From: Schumannella soli
GTDB taxonomy: Bacteria > Actinomycetota > Actinomycetes > Actinomycetales > Microbacteriaceae
NCBI RefSeq assembly: GCF_006517435.1
Contig: NZ_VHQG01000005.1
Location: 672 to 64,671, forward strand
Length of the DNA stretch: 64,000 nt
Reading direction: 5' to 3'
How positions within the stretch are numbered: position 1 is the stretch's first letter; each line of letters starts with the position of its first letter. Shown here piece by piece: positions 1 through 8,723 of this stretch. Position numbers and translations under genes: made by a program. Below the pieces are notes generated by a model. The model was not told where the DNA came from. It did not search any database and saw only the letters and a list, made by a program, of their open reading frames with translations.

Positions 1-21
1 AAGAGACCACAGGAGCACCAC

Positions 22-1032
22 ATGACCGGCAGCACCCGCTGGCTCCACCGACGCGGCGACCTCGCCCGCGACGGCTGGGAGTCGGTCGTCGACGACACCC
101 TCCCCGGCTGGCAGCACACCGGCCTGCGGATCGGCGTGCTCGACGGCTCCACAGCGCTGGAGCTGCCCGCTGGCGCCCTCGAGCGGATGGTGGTTCCGCT
201 CGAGGGCGCCCTCACCGTCACGCACGACGGCGGTGAGGATGCCGAGGGCCCGACCGGTGCGCAGAGCACCATCGAGCTCGCCCACCGCATCGGCGTCTTC
301 CACGGCCCCGGCGACGTCGTCTACCTCGGCGTCGGCGTGACCGCGACGATCAGCGGCACCGGTCGCGTGGCCGTCGCCGAGGCGCCCGCGACCGAGCAGA
401 TCCCGGTGCAGGTCATCCGCGCCGCCGACGTGCCCGTCGAGCAGCGCGGCGCCGGCGCCGCCAGCCGCCAGGTGCACAACTTCGGGGTTCCCGGAGGCCT
501 GCGCGCACAGAAGCTCATCGTGTGCGAGGTGATCACGCCCAGCGAGAACTGGTCGTCGTTCCCCGCGCACAAGCACGACCAGGCGATCCCCGGCGTGGAG
601 TCGCGGCTCGAGGAGATCTACTACTTCGAGTCCGACGTCGCGCGCGGCCTCGCCCGTCCCGAGCAGTCCGATCCCTTCGGCCTGTTCGCGACCTACAGCT
701 CACCCGCTGGTGAGATCGACATCGCCGGACTCGTGCGCACCGGCGATGTCGCCCTCGTCCCCTACGGCTACCACGGCCCCGCCGCCGCAGCCCCGGGCTA
801 CGACCTCTACTACTTCAACGTCATGGCCGGCCCCGACCCGGAGCGCGTCTGGAACATCACCGACGACCCGGCGCACGGCTGGATCCGCGGCACCTGGAAT
901 GGCCAGGAGCGCGACAGCCGCCTGCCCTACACGAGCGCCCCCGTCGGCGACGAGCCCGGCGCGGCCGACGCGGCCGGCTCCGCCGCCGACGCCAGCACGA
1001 CCACCACCAGCACCACGGAGAACGGACTCTGA
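22..1032 (+). CDS. iolB: 5-deoxy-glucuronate isomerase
   Basis: This enzyme isomerises 5-deoxy-D-glucuronate to 2-deoxy-5-keto-D-gluconate in cytosolic myo-inositol breakdown. The protein (336 aa) is a bicupin. The C-terminal cupin shows the metal-binding pattern PAHKHD followed by EEIYYF, and later GYHG, all expected for IolB. The length is slightly above the family norm because of an Ala/Ser/Thr-rich tail of about 25 residues. An AGGAG ribosome site lies just before the ATG. The stop overlaps the iolD start by one base (TGATG), so the two are translationally coupled. The gene begins 21 bp into the window, so its promoter and any earlier operon genes (iolC, iolA, iolJ are expected somewhere) are out of view. 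Confidence 0.93.
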   Translation: MTGSTRWLHRRGDLARDGWESVVDDTLPGWQHTGLRIGVLDGSTALELPAGALERMVVPLEGALTVTHDGGEDAEGPTGAQSTIELAHRIGVFHGPGDVVYLGVGVTATISGTGRVAVAEAPATEQIPVQVIRAADVPVEQRGAGAASRQVHNFGVPGGLRAQKLIVCEVITPSENWSSFPAHKHDQAIPGVESRLEEIYYFESDVARGLARPEQSDPFGLFATYSSPAGEIDIAGLVRTGDVALVPYGYHGPAAAAPGYDLYYFNVMAGPDPERVWNITDDPAHGWIRGTWNGQERDSRLPYTSAPVGDEPGAADAAGSAADASTTTTSTTENGL

Positions 1033-2978
1033 TGAGCACGACCCCCGCCCGCGGCGAGACCCGCCGCATGACCGTCAGCCAGGCGCTCCTCGAGTTCCTG
1101 GCCAACCAGTGGACCGTCGACGTCGACGCCGACGGCACCGAGATCCGCGAGCGCACCATCCCCGCCGTCTTCGGCATCTTCGGTCACGGCAACGTCGCCG
1201 GAATCGGCCAGGCGCTCAAGCAGCTCAACGTCGAGCAGCCCGACCTGCTGCCCTACCTGCAGGCGCGCAACGAGCAGGCCATGGTGCACCAGAGCGTCGG
1301 CTACGCCCGCATCCACCGCCGTCGCGGCACCTACGCGAGCGCCGCGAGCGTCGGCCCGGGGGCCGCGAACCTGCTCACCGGCGCGGCCCTCGCCACGACG
1401 AACCGGATGCCCGCCCTGCTGCTGCCCAGCGACACCTTCGCGACCCGCGTCGCCGACCCGGTGCTGCAGCAGATCGAGGCGCCGCACGACACGAGCATCA
1501 CGGTCAACGACGCCTTCCGTCCGCTGTCGCGCTTCTTCGACCGCGTCGACCGCCCCGAGAAGCTGTTCTCGATCGCGCTGCAGGCGATCCGCGTGCTGAC
1601 CGACCCGGTCGAGACGGGCGCCGTCACGATCGCCCTGCCGGAGGACGTGCAGGCCGAAGAGCTCGACGTGCCCGTCGAGTTCCTGCAGCCGCGCGAGTGG
1701 CACATCCGCCGCCCGCTGCCCGAGGCGGGTCCGCTCGCCCGCGCCGTGGCCGCGATCAAGGCCGCGAAGAACCCGATCGTCGTCGCCGGCGGCGGCGTCA
1801 TCTACTCCGGAGCCGAGCAGGCGCTGCAGGCGCTCGTCGAGGCCACCGGCATCCCCGTCGGCACCTCGCAGGCCGGCGGCGGCGTGCTGAACTGGGATCA
1901 CCCGCAGTACCTGGGCGGAATCGGCGCGACCGGCACCGCCGTCGCGAACCGCATCGCGGCGACCGCCGACGTCGTGATCGGCATCGGAACGCGCTACAGC
2001 GACTTCACCACCGCGAGCCGCACCGTGTTCCAGAACCCCGACGTCGTGTTCGTGAACGTCAACGTCGCGAGCTTCGACGCCTACAAGCACGGCTCGCAGC
2101 TGCCCATCATCGCCGACGCCCGCGAGGCGATCCGCGCCCTGCAGACCGAGCTCGCCGACTACACCGTGCCCGCCGAGCTCGCCGAGCGCATCCAGACCGA
2201 GAACGCCCAGTGGGATGCGGCCGTCGACGCGGCCTTCCAGCCGAGCGGACTCGACCTGCCCGGCCAGCCCGAGATCATCGGCGCCGTGCAGAAGGCCTCC
2301 GACCCGCAGGACGTCATCGTGCAGGCCGCCGGCTCGCTGCCGGGCGACCTGCACAAGCTGTGGCGCGTGCGCGATCCGCTCGGCTACCACGTCGAGTACG
2401 CCTTCTCGTGCATGGGCTACGAGATCGCGGGCGGGCTCGGCGTCAAGCGCGGCGCCCTCGCCGCGGGCGAGGATCGCGACGTGATCGTCATGGTCGGCGA
2501 CGGCTCGTACCTGATGCTGCACACCGAGCTCGTGACCGCGGTCGCCGAGGGCATCAAGATCATCGTCGTGCTCATCCAGAACCACGGCTACGCCTCGATC
2601 GGCCACCTCTCGGAGACCGTCGGGTCCGAGCGCTTCGGCACCTGGTACCGCGAGTACGACCCGGCGACGCGCAACTTCCAGGGCGAGCAGATCCTGCCCG
2701 TCGACCTGGCGATGAACGCGCGCAGCTACGGCGTCGACACGATCGAGATCGAGCCGGGCGCGGATGCGATCGAGAAGCTCGGCGAGGCCCTCGCCGTCGC
2801 CAAGGCGAGCGAGCGCTCGACCTTCATCCACATCAACTCGAACCCGCTCATCTACGCGCCCGACGGCGAGGGCTGGTGGGATGTGCCGGTCGCCGAGGTC
2901 TCGACGATCGAGAGCACCCAGCAGGCGCGCGCCGAGTACGTCGAGCAGGTGAAGGCGCAGCGGCCGCTGCTCGGCTGA
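1032..2978 (+). CDS. iolD: 3D-(3,5/4)-trihydroxycyclohexane-1,2-dione hydrolase
   Basis: ThDP-dependent ring-opening enzyme of myo-inositol catabolism; it acts after IolE and before IolB. The 648 aa protein has the three domains of the acetolactate-synthase superfamily. The N-terminal pyrimidine-binding domain holds the activating Glu (ARNEQAMVHQ, near residue 85). The C-terminal PP-binding domain shows VGDGSYLMLHTEL, ending in the metal-binding Asn-His (IQNHGYASIG). The length matches IolD (about 640) rather than acetolactate synthase. Its start overlaps the iolB stop by one base. No other operon gene follows on this strand within 100 bp, so it probably ends the iolB-iolD transcript. Confidence 0.95.
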   Translation: MSTTPARGETRRMTVSQALLEFLANQWTVDVDADGTEIRERTIPAVFGIFGHGNVAGIGQALKQLNVEQPDLLPYLQARNEQAMVHQSVGYARIHRRRGTYASAASVGPGAANLLTGAALATTNRMPALLLPSDTFATRVADPVLQQIEAPHDTSITVNDAFRPLSRFFDRVDRPEKLFSIALQAIRVLTDPVETGAVTIALPEDVQAEELDVPVEFLQPREWHIRRPLPEAGPLARAVAAIKAAKNPIVVAGGGVIYSGAEQALQALVEATGIPVGTSQAGGGVLNWDHPQYLGGIGATGTAVANRIAATADVVIGIGTRYSDFTTASRTVFQNPDVVFVNVNVASFDAYKHGSQLPIIADAREAIRALQTELADYTVPAELAERIQTENAQWDAAVDAAFQPSGLDLPGQPEIIGAVQKASDPQDVIVQAAGSLPGDLHKLWRVRDPLGYHVEYAFSCMGYEIAGGLGVKRGALAAGEDRDVIVMVGDGSYLMLHTELVTAVAEGIKIIVVLIQNHGYASIGHLSETVGSERFGTWYREYDPATRNFQGEQILPVDLAMNARSYGVDTIEIEPGADAIEKLGEALAVAKASERSTFIHINSNPLIYAPDGEGWWDVPVAEVSTIESTQQARAEYVEQVKAQRPLLG

Positions 2979-3106
2979 GTCTCGGGGCCGCCGCGGTCTG
3001 ATCGCCGCGGCACCGGCACCGGCACCGGCGCCGGCACGGGCGCTGCCGCGGGCGCCGCGGCCGAACCCGGGTGCATCGCGCTTGGCCGCTGCGGGAGGAT
3101 GTTCCC

Positions 3107-3736
3107 GTGGCTCTCTTCGGTCGTCGTCGGCGCGTGAACGTCGGGCGGTACGTGGCGCCGGATCCGACCGTGCCCGCCCCGGTCGAGCGCGTCGTCGAGG
3201 AGGGCGTGCTCATCATCGAGACCGCGGTGCGCATGTCGGTGAAGAACGCCGTCATCCTCAGTTCGCTGCGCGACCGCCTCGACCTCGACCGCACGTCGCT
3301 GCGACGCCACGCGGCCGATGAGCTGCGTGCTGCGGCCGCCCACGAGCTCGAGTCGCTCGAGCGGGTGCGCGCCGCGGCCGCGGCCGCCGCCGGCAAGCCG
3401 AAGCCGCGCTACGTCGGCGACGTGAAGGGCGTGGGCGAGCCCATCGACGTCGCTGCTGAGCGGGTGCGTCCCGCTCTCGCGGAGCGGCTGCGCGAACTCG
3501 CCGCTGACGAAGCGCACCTGGATGCACTGGTCGAGCGGGCGCGCACCGAGGCCTGGTCGGAGATCGCGGTCTCCTTCGAGCGCCGCGCGCTGGCTCTCAC
3601 GGACGCTGAGCAGCGCGCCGTCGACGACGGTGCCGGCGCGGCCGGCCGCGACGCGCGCCTCGCCGAGTTCCTCGAGCTCGACCTCGGCCCCGCTCTGCGC
3701 GCGGCCGAGGAGCAGGACGAAGAGGAACCGGCCTAG
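3107..3736 (+). CDS. Conserved-looking hypothetical protein, helical and charged
   Basis: Cytosolic protein of 209 aa with no signal peptide or membrane segment and no domain I can name. An in-frame GTG lies 36 bp upstream at 3071, but I chose GTG 3107 because GGGAGGAT sits 6 bp before it and the product then begins MALFGRRRRV. The sequence is Ala/Arg/Glu-rich and predicted mostly helical; the motif AVRMSVKNAVILSSLRDR near residue 45 and the acidic tail EEQDEEEPA stand out. Codon use matches its neighbours, so I take it as a real gene. It lies between iolD and the convergent GntR gene and may have nothing to do with inositol. Confidence 0.72.
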   Translation: MALFGRRRRVNVGRYVAPDPTVPAPVERVVEEGVLIIETAVRMSVKNAVILSSLRDRLDLDRTSLRRHAADELRAAAAHELESLERVRAAAAAAAGKPKPRYVGDVKGVGEPIDVAAERVRPALAERLRELAADEAHLDALVERARTEAWSEIAVSFERRALALTDAEQRAVDDGAGAAGRDARLAEFLELDLGPALRAAEEQDEEEPA

Positions 3737-3755
3737 CGGCCACAGCGCCGTCGAT

Positions 3756-3826
3756 GTCGAGCTATCGGTCACGGTGCCCGTCCGTCGACCTACCGGTCAC
3801 GGTGCTCATCCGTCGACCTACCGGTC
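3756..3826. repeat. 28-bp tandem repeat, about 2.5 units, running into the 3' end of the GntR gene
   Basis: Units start at 3756, 3784 and 3812. Each begins GTCGA(G/C)CTA(T/C)CGGTC. Units 1 and 2 differ at only a few positions. The third, partial unit contains the stop codon and last codons of the GntR gene, which suggests duplication of the gene's 3' end. Confidence 0.75.
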
Positions 3827-4576
3827 GACCAGCGTCACCTCGAAGGAGTAGAGGTCGGGACGGTACGAGTGGTGGCCGAACTCGATCACGCGGGCGTTGT
3901 CGTCGTAGGCGGTGCGGTCCATCGTGAGCACAGCCGAGTGCTTCTCGAGCTCGAGCAGCTTCGACTCCTCGTTGGTCGCCGAGCGGGCGCCGATGCGCTG
4001 CCGGGCGACGCGGATCGACACCCCGCGCCCGCGCAGCAGCTGGTACATGCCGTGCTCGGTGAGCTGCTCGGCGGTGATGTCGGCGAAGTCCTCGGGCAGG
4101 TAGTTCTCGAGCAACGCGAGCGGCACGTCATCGGCGAGCCGCACGCGGCGCACGTGCAGCACATCGGCGCCCTCGGCGATCGCGAGACGCTCGGCGATCG
4201 CGGCGTCTGCGGGCACGACCTCGTGCAGCAGCAGCTGGGTGCGCGGAGTGCGTGACGAGGCGGCGAGATCCTCGAACAGGCTCGTCAGCTCGACCTTGCG
4301 GGTCACCCCGCCGTGCACGACCTGCGTGCCGATGCCGCGGCGTCGCACCAGCAGCCCCTTGTCGACGAGCTCCTGGATGGCACGCCGAATCGTCGGACGC
4401 GACAGCCCCAGACGGCTGGCGAGAGCGATCTCGTTGTCGATGCGGGATCCGGCCGACACGGTGCCGTCGGAGATCGCGCGCTCGATGCGGCTCGCCACCT
4501 GGTAGTAGAGGGGCACGGGGCCCGAGCGGTCCATGTCGAGGAACAGGGATGCCGGGAGGGTCGGGTCTGCGTCCAT
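3818..4576 (-). CDS. GntR-family regulator, HutC/UTRA type, probable inositol repressor
   Basis: DNA-binding regulator of 252 aa. Residues 18-90 form a GntR winged helix-turn-helix (IALASRLGLSRPTIRRAIQE as recognition region, then KGLLVRRRGIGTQVV). Residues 100-250 form a UTRA effector domain that would bind a small sugar-like ligand. The gene sits between iolBD and the ABC importer. Its own promoter region carries the inverted repeat TTTGT-N4-ACATT at 4605-4618, 29 bp before the start; the same motif lies in front of the importer and of the second inositol operon. I infer that it autoregulates and represses inositol genes. The effector could be an inositol intermediate, but this is not shown by sequence. 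Confidence 0.88.
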   Translation of the reverse strand: MDADPTLPASLFLDMDRSGPVPLYYQVASRIERAISDGTVSAGSRIDNEIALASRLGLSRPTIRRAIQELVDKGLLVRRRGIGTQVVHGGVTRKVELTSLFEDLAASSRTPRTQLLLHEVVPADAAIAERLAIAEGADVLHVRRVRLADDVPLALLENYLPEDFADITAEQLTEHGMYQLLRGRGVSIRVARQRIGARSATNEESKLLELEKHSAVLTMDRTAYDDNARVIEFGHHSYRPDLYSFEVTLVDR

Positions 4577-4604
4577 GCAGCGGCCACCTCACCTTCGTCG
4601 TGAC

Positions 4605-4618
4605 TTTGTGGGGACATT
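4605..4618. promoter_or_regulatory. Putative GntR operator (site 1)
   Basis: TTTGTGGGGACATT fits the inverted repeat TNTGT-N4-ACANA except for its last base. It lies in the 143-bp region between the GntR gene and the divergent thioesterase gene. Matching sites occur at 6488-6501 and 9774-9787. Confidence 0.6.
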
Positions 4619-4719
4619 ATCACCTGGCCGCGCGCGGTCCCCGGTGACGCGTCGCGGTGCGGTCAACGGCTCCGCTATTGTCAGCATGTCCTGACATGAG
4701 ACCCGAAGTCGGAGAGACC

Positions 4720-5133
4720 ATGAGCGTCGACGCCATCACCTTCCGCACCCGCAAGTGGGTGCGACCCGAAGATCTCAACGCCAACGGCACTCTCTTCGGC
4801 GGCAGCCTGCTGCGCTGGATCGACGAGGAGGCGACGATCTACGCCATCCTGCAGCTCGGCAACCACCAGGTGGTCACCAAGTACATGTCCGAGATCGAGT
4901 TCGTCTCCTCCGCCCGCCAAGGCGACATCATCGAGATGGGCCTGCGGGCGACGGCCTTCGGCCGCACCTCGCTGACGATGCGCGCCGAGGTGCGCAACAT
5001 GATCACCCATCGCAGCATCCTCACCGTCGACCGTGTCGTCTTCGTCGGCCTCGGCGACGACGGCCGGCCGACGCCGCACGGCTACACCGAGATCACCTTC
5101 GACCGCGACCGCATCCCGCCGCAGACGGCCTAG
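4720..5133 (+). CDS. Hotdog-fold acyl-CoA thioesterase
   Basis: Cytosolic enzyme of 137 aa expected to hydrolyse acyl-CoA. It is a single hotdog domain of the YciA/acyl-CoA hydrolase group: NANGTLFGGSLLRWIDEEAT (residues 18-37) holds the conserved Asn-Gly-x-x-Phe-Gly-Gly and catalytic Asp region. An upstream in-frame start at 4657 exists, but ATG 4720 is preceded by GGAGAG at good spacing and matches the family N-terminus. A TGTCAG-N6-CTGACA inverted repeat at 4679-4696 lies just upstream and may be a regulatory site. The gene is convergent with the dehydrogenase that follows. A role in inositol metabolism is not evident. Confidence 0.87.
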   Translation: MSVDAITFRTRKWVRPEDLNANGTLFGGSLLRWIDEEATIYAILQLGNHQVVTKYMSEIEFVSSARQGDIIEMGLRATAFGRTSLTMRAEVRNMITHRSILTVDRVVFVGLGDDGRPTPHGYTEITFDRDRIPPQTA

Positions 5134-5159
5134 CGGCGGCGGGGGATGCGCCCCGGCGC

Positions 5160-6344
5160 TCACGCGTCGAACGTCGTCGGCCCGTCGACCACCGGCACGG
5201 CCTGCCAGGTGCGGCTCACCGCGGTCGCCTCGGCCGCATCCAGGATCGCCGCCGCCGACCAGCCGTCGGCGACCGACGGGGCCAGCTGACGCTGCTCGGC
5301 GATCGACCGCAGGAACAGCTGCGCCTCGATCGTCTTGAGGTCGTCGAAACCCATGCTCGTGCCGGCGCCGGGCTGGAATCGGCTGAACTCGCCCATGCCC
5401 GGAGCGGCGTACACGGTGCGGTAGCCACCGGGGCCCTCGGCGAGCTGCAGCTCATTGAGGCGCTGGAAGTCCCAGCGCAGCGACCCGGCCGTACCGTAGA
5501 CCTCGAGGCGGTACTCGGCGTGCGGCCCGACCGCGATGCGGCTGGTCTCGAGCACGCCGATCGCCCCGTTGTCGAAGCGCGCGAGCGCGGCGGCGTAGTC
5601 CTCGTTCTCGACGGGGGCGCGCTCGGCCGAGGCGTCACCGCGGCTGAAGTGGCTCGCGGCGCCGGCCGCCGGCACGGGCCGCTCGGCGATGAAGGTCTCG
5701 GTCACGCCGCTGACCTCGGCGATGCGGCCGACGACGTACTGCGCGAGATCAGCGCCGTGGGCGAGCAGGTCGCCGAGCACGCCGCTGCCCGCCTGCGCGC
5801 GCTCGAAACGCCAGGTGCGGGCGCCGTCGGGGTCGGAGGAGTAGTCGGCGAGCAGGGCGACGCGCACGTTCGTGATGCGGCCGAGGCGGCCCGAGCGCAC
5901 GAGCTCGCGGGCGTGGGCGACAGCGGGCGCCTGCCGGTAGTTGAACCCGACCGAGGTGAACACACCGGCCTCGACGGCGCCGCGGGCGATGTCGGCGGCC
6001 TCATCCACGGTGCGGCCCATCGGCTTCTCGATCCAGAAGTGCTTGCCGGCCGCGGCTGCGGCGAGCGCGACCTCGCGGTGCAGGAAGTTCGGCGAGCAGA
6101 TCGACACCGCATCGATGCGCGGATCGGCGAGAACCTCGCGGTAGTCGGCGACCGCCTCCGCGTAGCCCAGCGCGGTGGTCGCGTGCTCGCGCCCGCTCTC
6201 GACCGGGTCGGCGGCGCTGACCAGGTCGACGTCGATGCCGAGCTCGGGGTAGTGCCGGGCGACCTCGGTGTAGGCGCGCGAATGCAGGCGGCCCATCCAT
6301 CCGACCGAGACGAGGCCGATGCCGATGCGGGTGCGTGAGTTCAC
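5160..6344 (-). CDS. Gfo/Idh/MocA-family dehydrogenase
   Basis: NAD(P)-dependent sugar or cyclitol dehydrogenase of 394 aa. The Rossmann motif GLVSVGWMGRLHS is at the N-terminus, the catalytic lysine motif is WIEKPMG, and the substrate-site Asp/His pattern appears as GDLLAHGADLAQY. I chose GTG 6344 because GGAGGA lies 6 bp upstream; the open frame extends 23 codons further without support. It is divergent from the ABC importer genes, sharing a promoter region with operator-like site 6488-6501, so it is probably co-regulated with uptake. It may oxidise an inositol isomer or another sugar taken up by that importer. The substrate cannot be read from sequence. Confidence 0.9.
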   Translation of the reverse strand: MNSRTRIGIGLVSVGWMGRLHSRAYTEVARHYPELGIDVDLVSAADPVESGREHATTALGYAEAVADYREVLADPRIDAVSICSPNFLHREVALAAAAAGKHFWIEKPMGRTVDEAADIARGAVEAGVFTSVGFNYRQAPAVAHARELVRSGRLGRITNVRVALLADYSSDPDGARTWRFERAQAGSGVLGDLLAHGADLAQYVVGRIAEVSGVTETFIAERPVPAAGAASHFSRGDASAERAPVENEDYAAALARFDNGAIGVLETSRIAVGPHAEYRLEVYGTAGSLRWDFQRLNELQLAEGPGGYRTVYAAPGMGEFSRFQPGAGTSMGFDDLKTIEAQLFLRSIAEQRQLAPSVADGWSAAAILDAAEATAVSRTWQAVPVVDGPTTFDA

Positions 6345-6487
6345 GTTGTTCCTCCGATAGCAACGGTGATATTCGGGATGCCGGGTGCGAGATGCACGAC
6401 AGGCGAAGCGCATTCGGGAGCGCGTGGCGGGGCGGGCCGAGAGGTCTCGCGGCGGCTCCGCGTCAGCAGACTACACGCGGTTGACAG

Positions 6488-6501
6488 TATGTGAGGACAA
6501 A
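6488..6501. promoter_or_regulatory. Putative GntR operator (site 2)
   Basis: TATGT-GAGG-ACAAA, the inverted-repeat counterpart of the sites at 4605 and 9774. It sits between two TTGACA hexamers (6481-6486, 6505-6510) in the divergent region between the dehydrogenase and the ABC importer, where a bound repressor could block both promoters. The rest of 6345-6637 shows no gene. Confidence 0.62.
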
Positions 6502-6637
6502 TGCTTGACAAGCCCCTCTCGCGCAATCCACACTCTCCCCGTATCGACAGCGACGTCGCCCCCGGAGCACCGGCAGCGACTCATCGAGCCCCGCCGTTCC
6601 CCTTGGGCGGGATTCCCGAGAGAAGGAATCACACACC

Positions 6638-7603
6638 ATGAAGAAGCTCCTGGCCAGCATCGGCATCGTCGCCGCTGCCGGCATCCTCCTCACCGCGTGC
6701 ACCGGCACCGGGCAGGAGAACGCCGGGACGGTCGACAAGAAGACCGACCTCACCTACGCCGTCGTCACCCACTCGGGTCCCGGCGACGCCTTCTGGGACC
6801 GCGTGAAGTCGGGCGCCGAGCAGGCCGGCAAGGACTACGGCGCGAAGATCAACTACAACTCCGACCCCGACCCGGCCAAGCAGTCGCAGCTGATCGACAA
6901 CGCGGTCGCGCAGAAGGTCGACGGCATCGTCGTCTCGATGGCGAACCCGGATGGCGTGGAGGCGAGCGTCAAGAAGGCCGTCGCCGCGGGCATCCCCGTC
7001 GTCACCATCAACTCCGGCATCGAGCGCTCGAAGGAGTTCGGCGCCATCACGCACGTCGGCCAGAGCGAGACCGTCGCCGGCGAGGAGGTCGGCAAGAAGC
7101 TCAAGGAGGAGGGCTGGAAGAACGCCCTCTGCGTGATCCAGGAGGCCGGCAACGTCGGACTCGAGGAGCGCTGCAAGGCGACCGCCTCGACCTTCGGCGG
7201 CACCCTCGCGAACCTCCAGGTCGACGGCACGAACGACGCCGATGTGAAGGCGACCATCAAGTCGAAGCTGCAGGCCGACCCGACCATCGACGGCGTGCTC
7301 ACCCTCGGCGGCCAGTACGCGATCGACGCCGTCGGCGCGGTCGACGAGTCGGGCAGCAAGGCGAAGGTCGCGACCTTCGACCTCTCGGAGGATGTCGTCT
7401 CGAACATCGAGAGCGGCAAGATCGTCTTCGCCGTCGACCAGCAGCCCTACGTGCAGGGCTTCCTCGGCGTCACCGCCCTCTACCTGAAGTCGATCAACGG
7501 CAACGACATCGGCGGCGGACAGCCGGTCTACTCCGGCCCGGCCTTCGTCACCAAGGAGAACGCCGCGCAGGTCGCGAAGTTCGCCAAGCAGGGAACGCGC
7601 TGA
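6638..7603 (+). CDS. Sugar ABC transporter substrate-binding lipoprotein
   Basis: Extracytoplasmic binding protein of 321 aa that delivers sugar or inositol to the permease. The lipoprotein signal peptide ends in lipobox LTAC (lipidated Cys at residue 21). The remainder is a type I periplasmic-binding fold of the ribose/xylose/inositol class (Peripla_BP_4): YAVVTHSGPGDAFWDRVKSG near the N-terminus and DGIVVSMANPDG in the middle. AGAAGGAA lies upstream of the ATG. It is first in the order binding protein, permease, ATPase. With iol genes on both sides and a shared operator motif, myo-inositol or a related cyclitol is the likely ligand; this is an inference. Confidence 0.92.
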   Translation: MKKLLASIGIVAAAGILLTACTGTGQENAGTVDKKTDLTYAVVTHSGPGDAFWDRVKSGAEQAGKDYGAKINYNSDPDPAKQSQLIDNAVAQKVDGIVVSMANPDGVEASVKKAVAAGIPVVTINSGIERSKEFGAITHVGQSETVAGEEVGKKLKEEGWKNALCVIQEAGNVGLEERCKATASTFGGTLANLQVDGTNDADVKATIKSKLQADPTIDGVLTLGGQYAIDAVGAVDESGSKAKVATFDLSEDVVSNIESGKIVFAVDQQPYVQGFLGVTALYLKSINGNDIGGGQPVYSGPAFVTKENAAQVAKFAKQGTR

Positions 7604-7676
7604 CGCGTCCCCTCCATCTGATCCGGCCGGCCGCTCACCGGCGGCCGGCCGGATCACCGGAAAGGAAACACCTCTC

Positions 7677-8723
7677 GTGACCACGACCGACCTCGTCACT
7701 GTGGCGAATCGCAGATCCTTGGATCGCAGCCGTCTCAAGCGACTGTTCACCCGACCGGAGATCGGCGCGCTCGTCGCCGCGATCGCCGTTCTCGTCTTCT
7801 TCTCCGTCTACACCGGACAGTTCTTCTCGCTGCCGGGCGCGGGCGTCTGGCTCGAGTCGGCGTCGACCTTCGGCATCATGGCGGTCGCCGTCGCGCTGCT
7901 CATGATCGGCGGCGAGTTCGACCTCTCCTCCGGTGTCATGACCGGCTTCACGGCCCTCATCGTCGGCGTGCTGACCACGCACTACGGCCTCAACATCTGG
8001 GTCGCCGTCGTCATCGCGCTGATCGTCGCCCTCGGCGTCGGAGCCCTCAACGGCTACCTGGTGATGAAGACGGGGCTGCCCAGCTTCATCGTCACCCTCG
8101 GCACCTTCTTCGTGCTCGCCGGCATCGACCTGGCACTGACGAAGGTCATCACCGGGCAGGTCTCGATCCAGGGGATGACGCAGGTTCCGCTCTACGACAG
8201 CATCCAGCCGGTCTTCGGCTCGTCGGTCGAGATCGGCGGCGGCAACTTCTACGTCTCGGTGCTGTGGTGGGTCGCGGTCACGGTCGTGGCGACCTGGGTG
8301 CTGCTGCGCACGCGCGCCGGCAACTGGATCTTCGCGGTCGGCGGCGCTCAGACCGCGGCGCGCCAGATCGGCGTGCCGGTGCTGAAGACCAAGATCGGCC
8401 TGTTCATGACGACGGCCGGCGCGGGTTGGCTGGTCGGCATGATCTCGCTGTTCCGCACCTCGACGGTGCAGGCGAACACGGGTGTCGGCCAGGAGTTCAT
8501 CTACATCATCTGCGCCGTCGTCGGCGGCTGCCTGCTGACCGGCGGGTTCGGCTCGGCGATCGGTGCGGCCCTGGGCGCGTTGATCTACGGCATGACCTTC
8601 CAGGGCATCACCTTCGCCCAGTGGGACACGAACTGGCTGCGCACCTTCCTCGGCGCGATGCTGCTGGGGGCCGTGTTCCTCAACCACTGGGTCCGCATCC
8701 GAGCCGGGGGAGGTTCCCGATGA
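7677..8723 (+). CDS. Sugar ABC transporter permease (BPD_transp_2)
   Basis: Integral membrane subunit of 348 aa with about nine or ten hydrophobic segments, of the ribose/inositol permease family. [20 protein letters not shown] (about residues 79-98) is the typical family motif, and a later segment [20 protein letters not shown] is also characteristic. The GTG start has AAAGGAAA upstream. It overlaps the ATPase gene by 4 bp (ATGA), so the two are translationally coupled. A single permease gene is present, consistent with a homodimeric channel. Confidence 0.93.
   Translation: MTTTDLVTVANRRSLDRSRLKRLFTRPEIGALVAAIAVLVFFSVYTGQFFSLPGAGVWLESASTFGIMAVAVALLMIGGEFDLSSGVMTGFTALIVGVLTTHYGLNIWVAVVIALIVALGVGALNGYLVMKTGLPSFIVTLGTFFVLAGIDLALTKVITGQVSIQGMTQVPLYDSIQPVFGSSVEIGGGNFYVSVLWWVAVTVVATWVLLRTRAGNWIFAVGGAQTAARQIGVPVLKTKIGLFMTTAGAGWLVGMISLFRTSTVQANTGVGQEFIYIICAVVGGCLLTGGFGSAIGAALGALIYGMTFQGITFAQWDTNWLRTFLGAMLLGAVFLNHWVRIRAGGGSR

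Noticed and set aside
927-2831. 634-aa minus-strand open frame opposite iolD
   Set aside because: Antisense shadow with biased composition (Asp/Gly/Arg/Val), fully overlapped by a clear IolD.
710-3001. 763-aa plus-strand open frame
   Set aside because: Arg/Pro/Ala-rich translation in another frame over iolB and iolD; no family features. Typical shadow in GC-rich DNA.
3001-3060. GGCACC-type simple repeat after iolD
   Set aside because: Short low-complexity GC stretch with no regular unit or predicted role.
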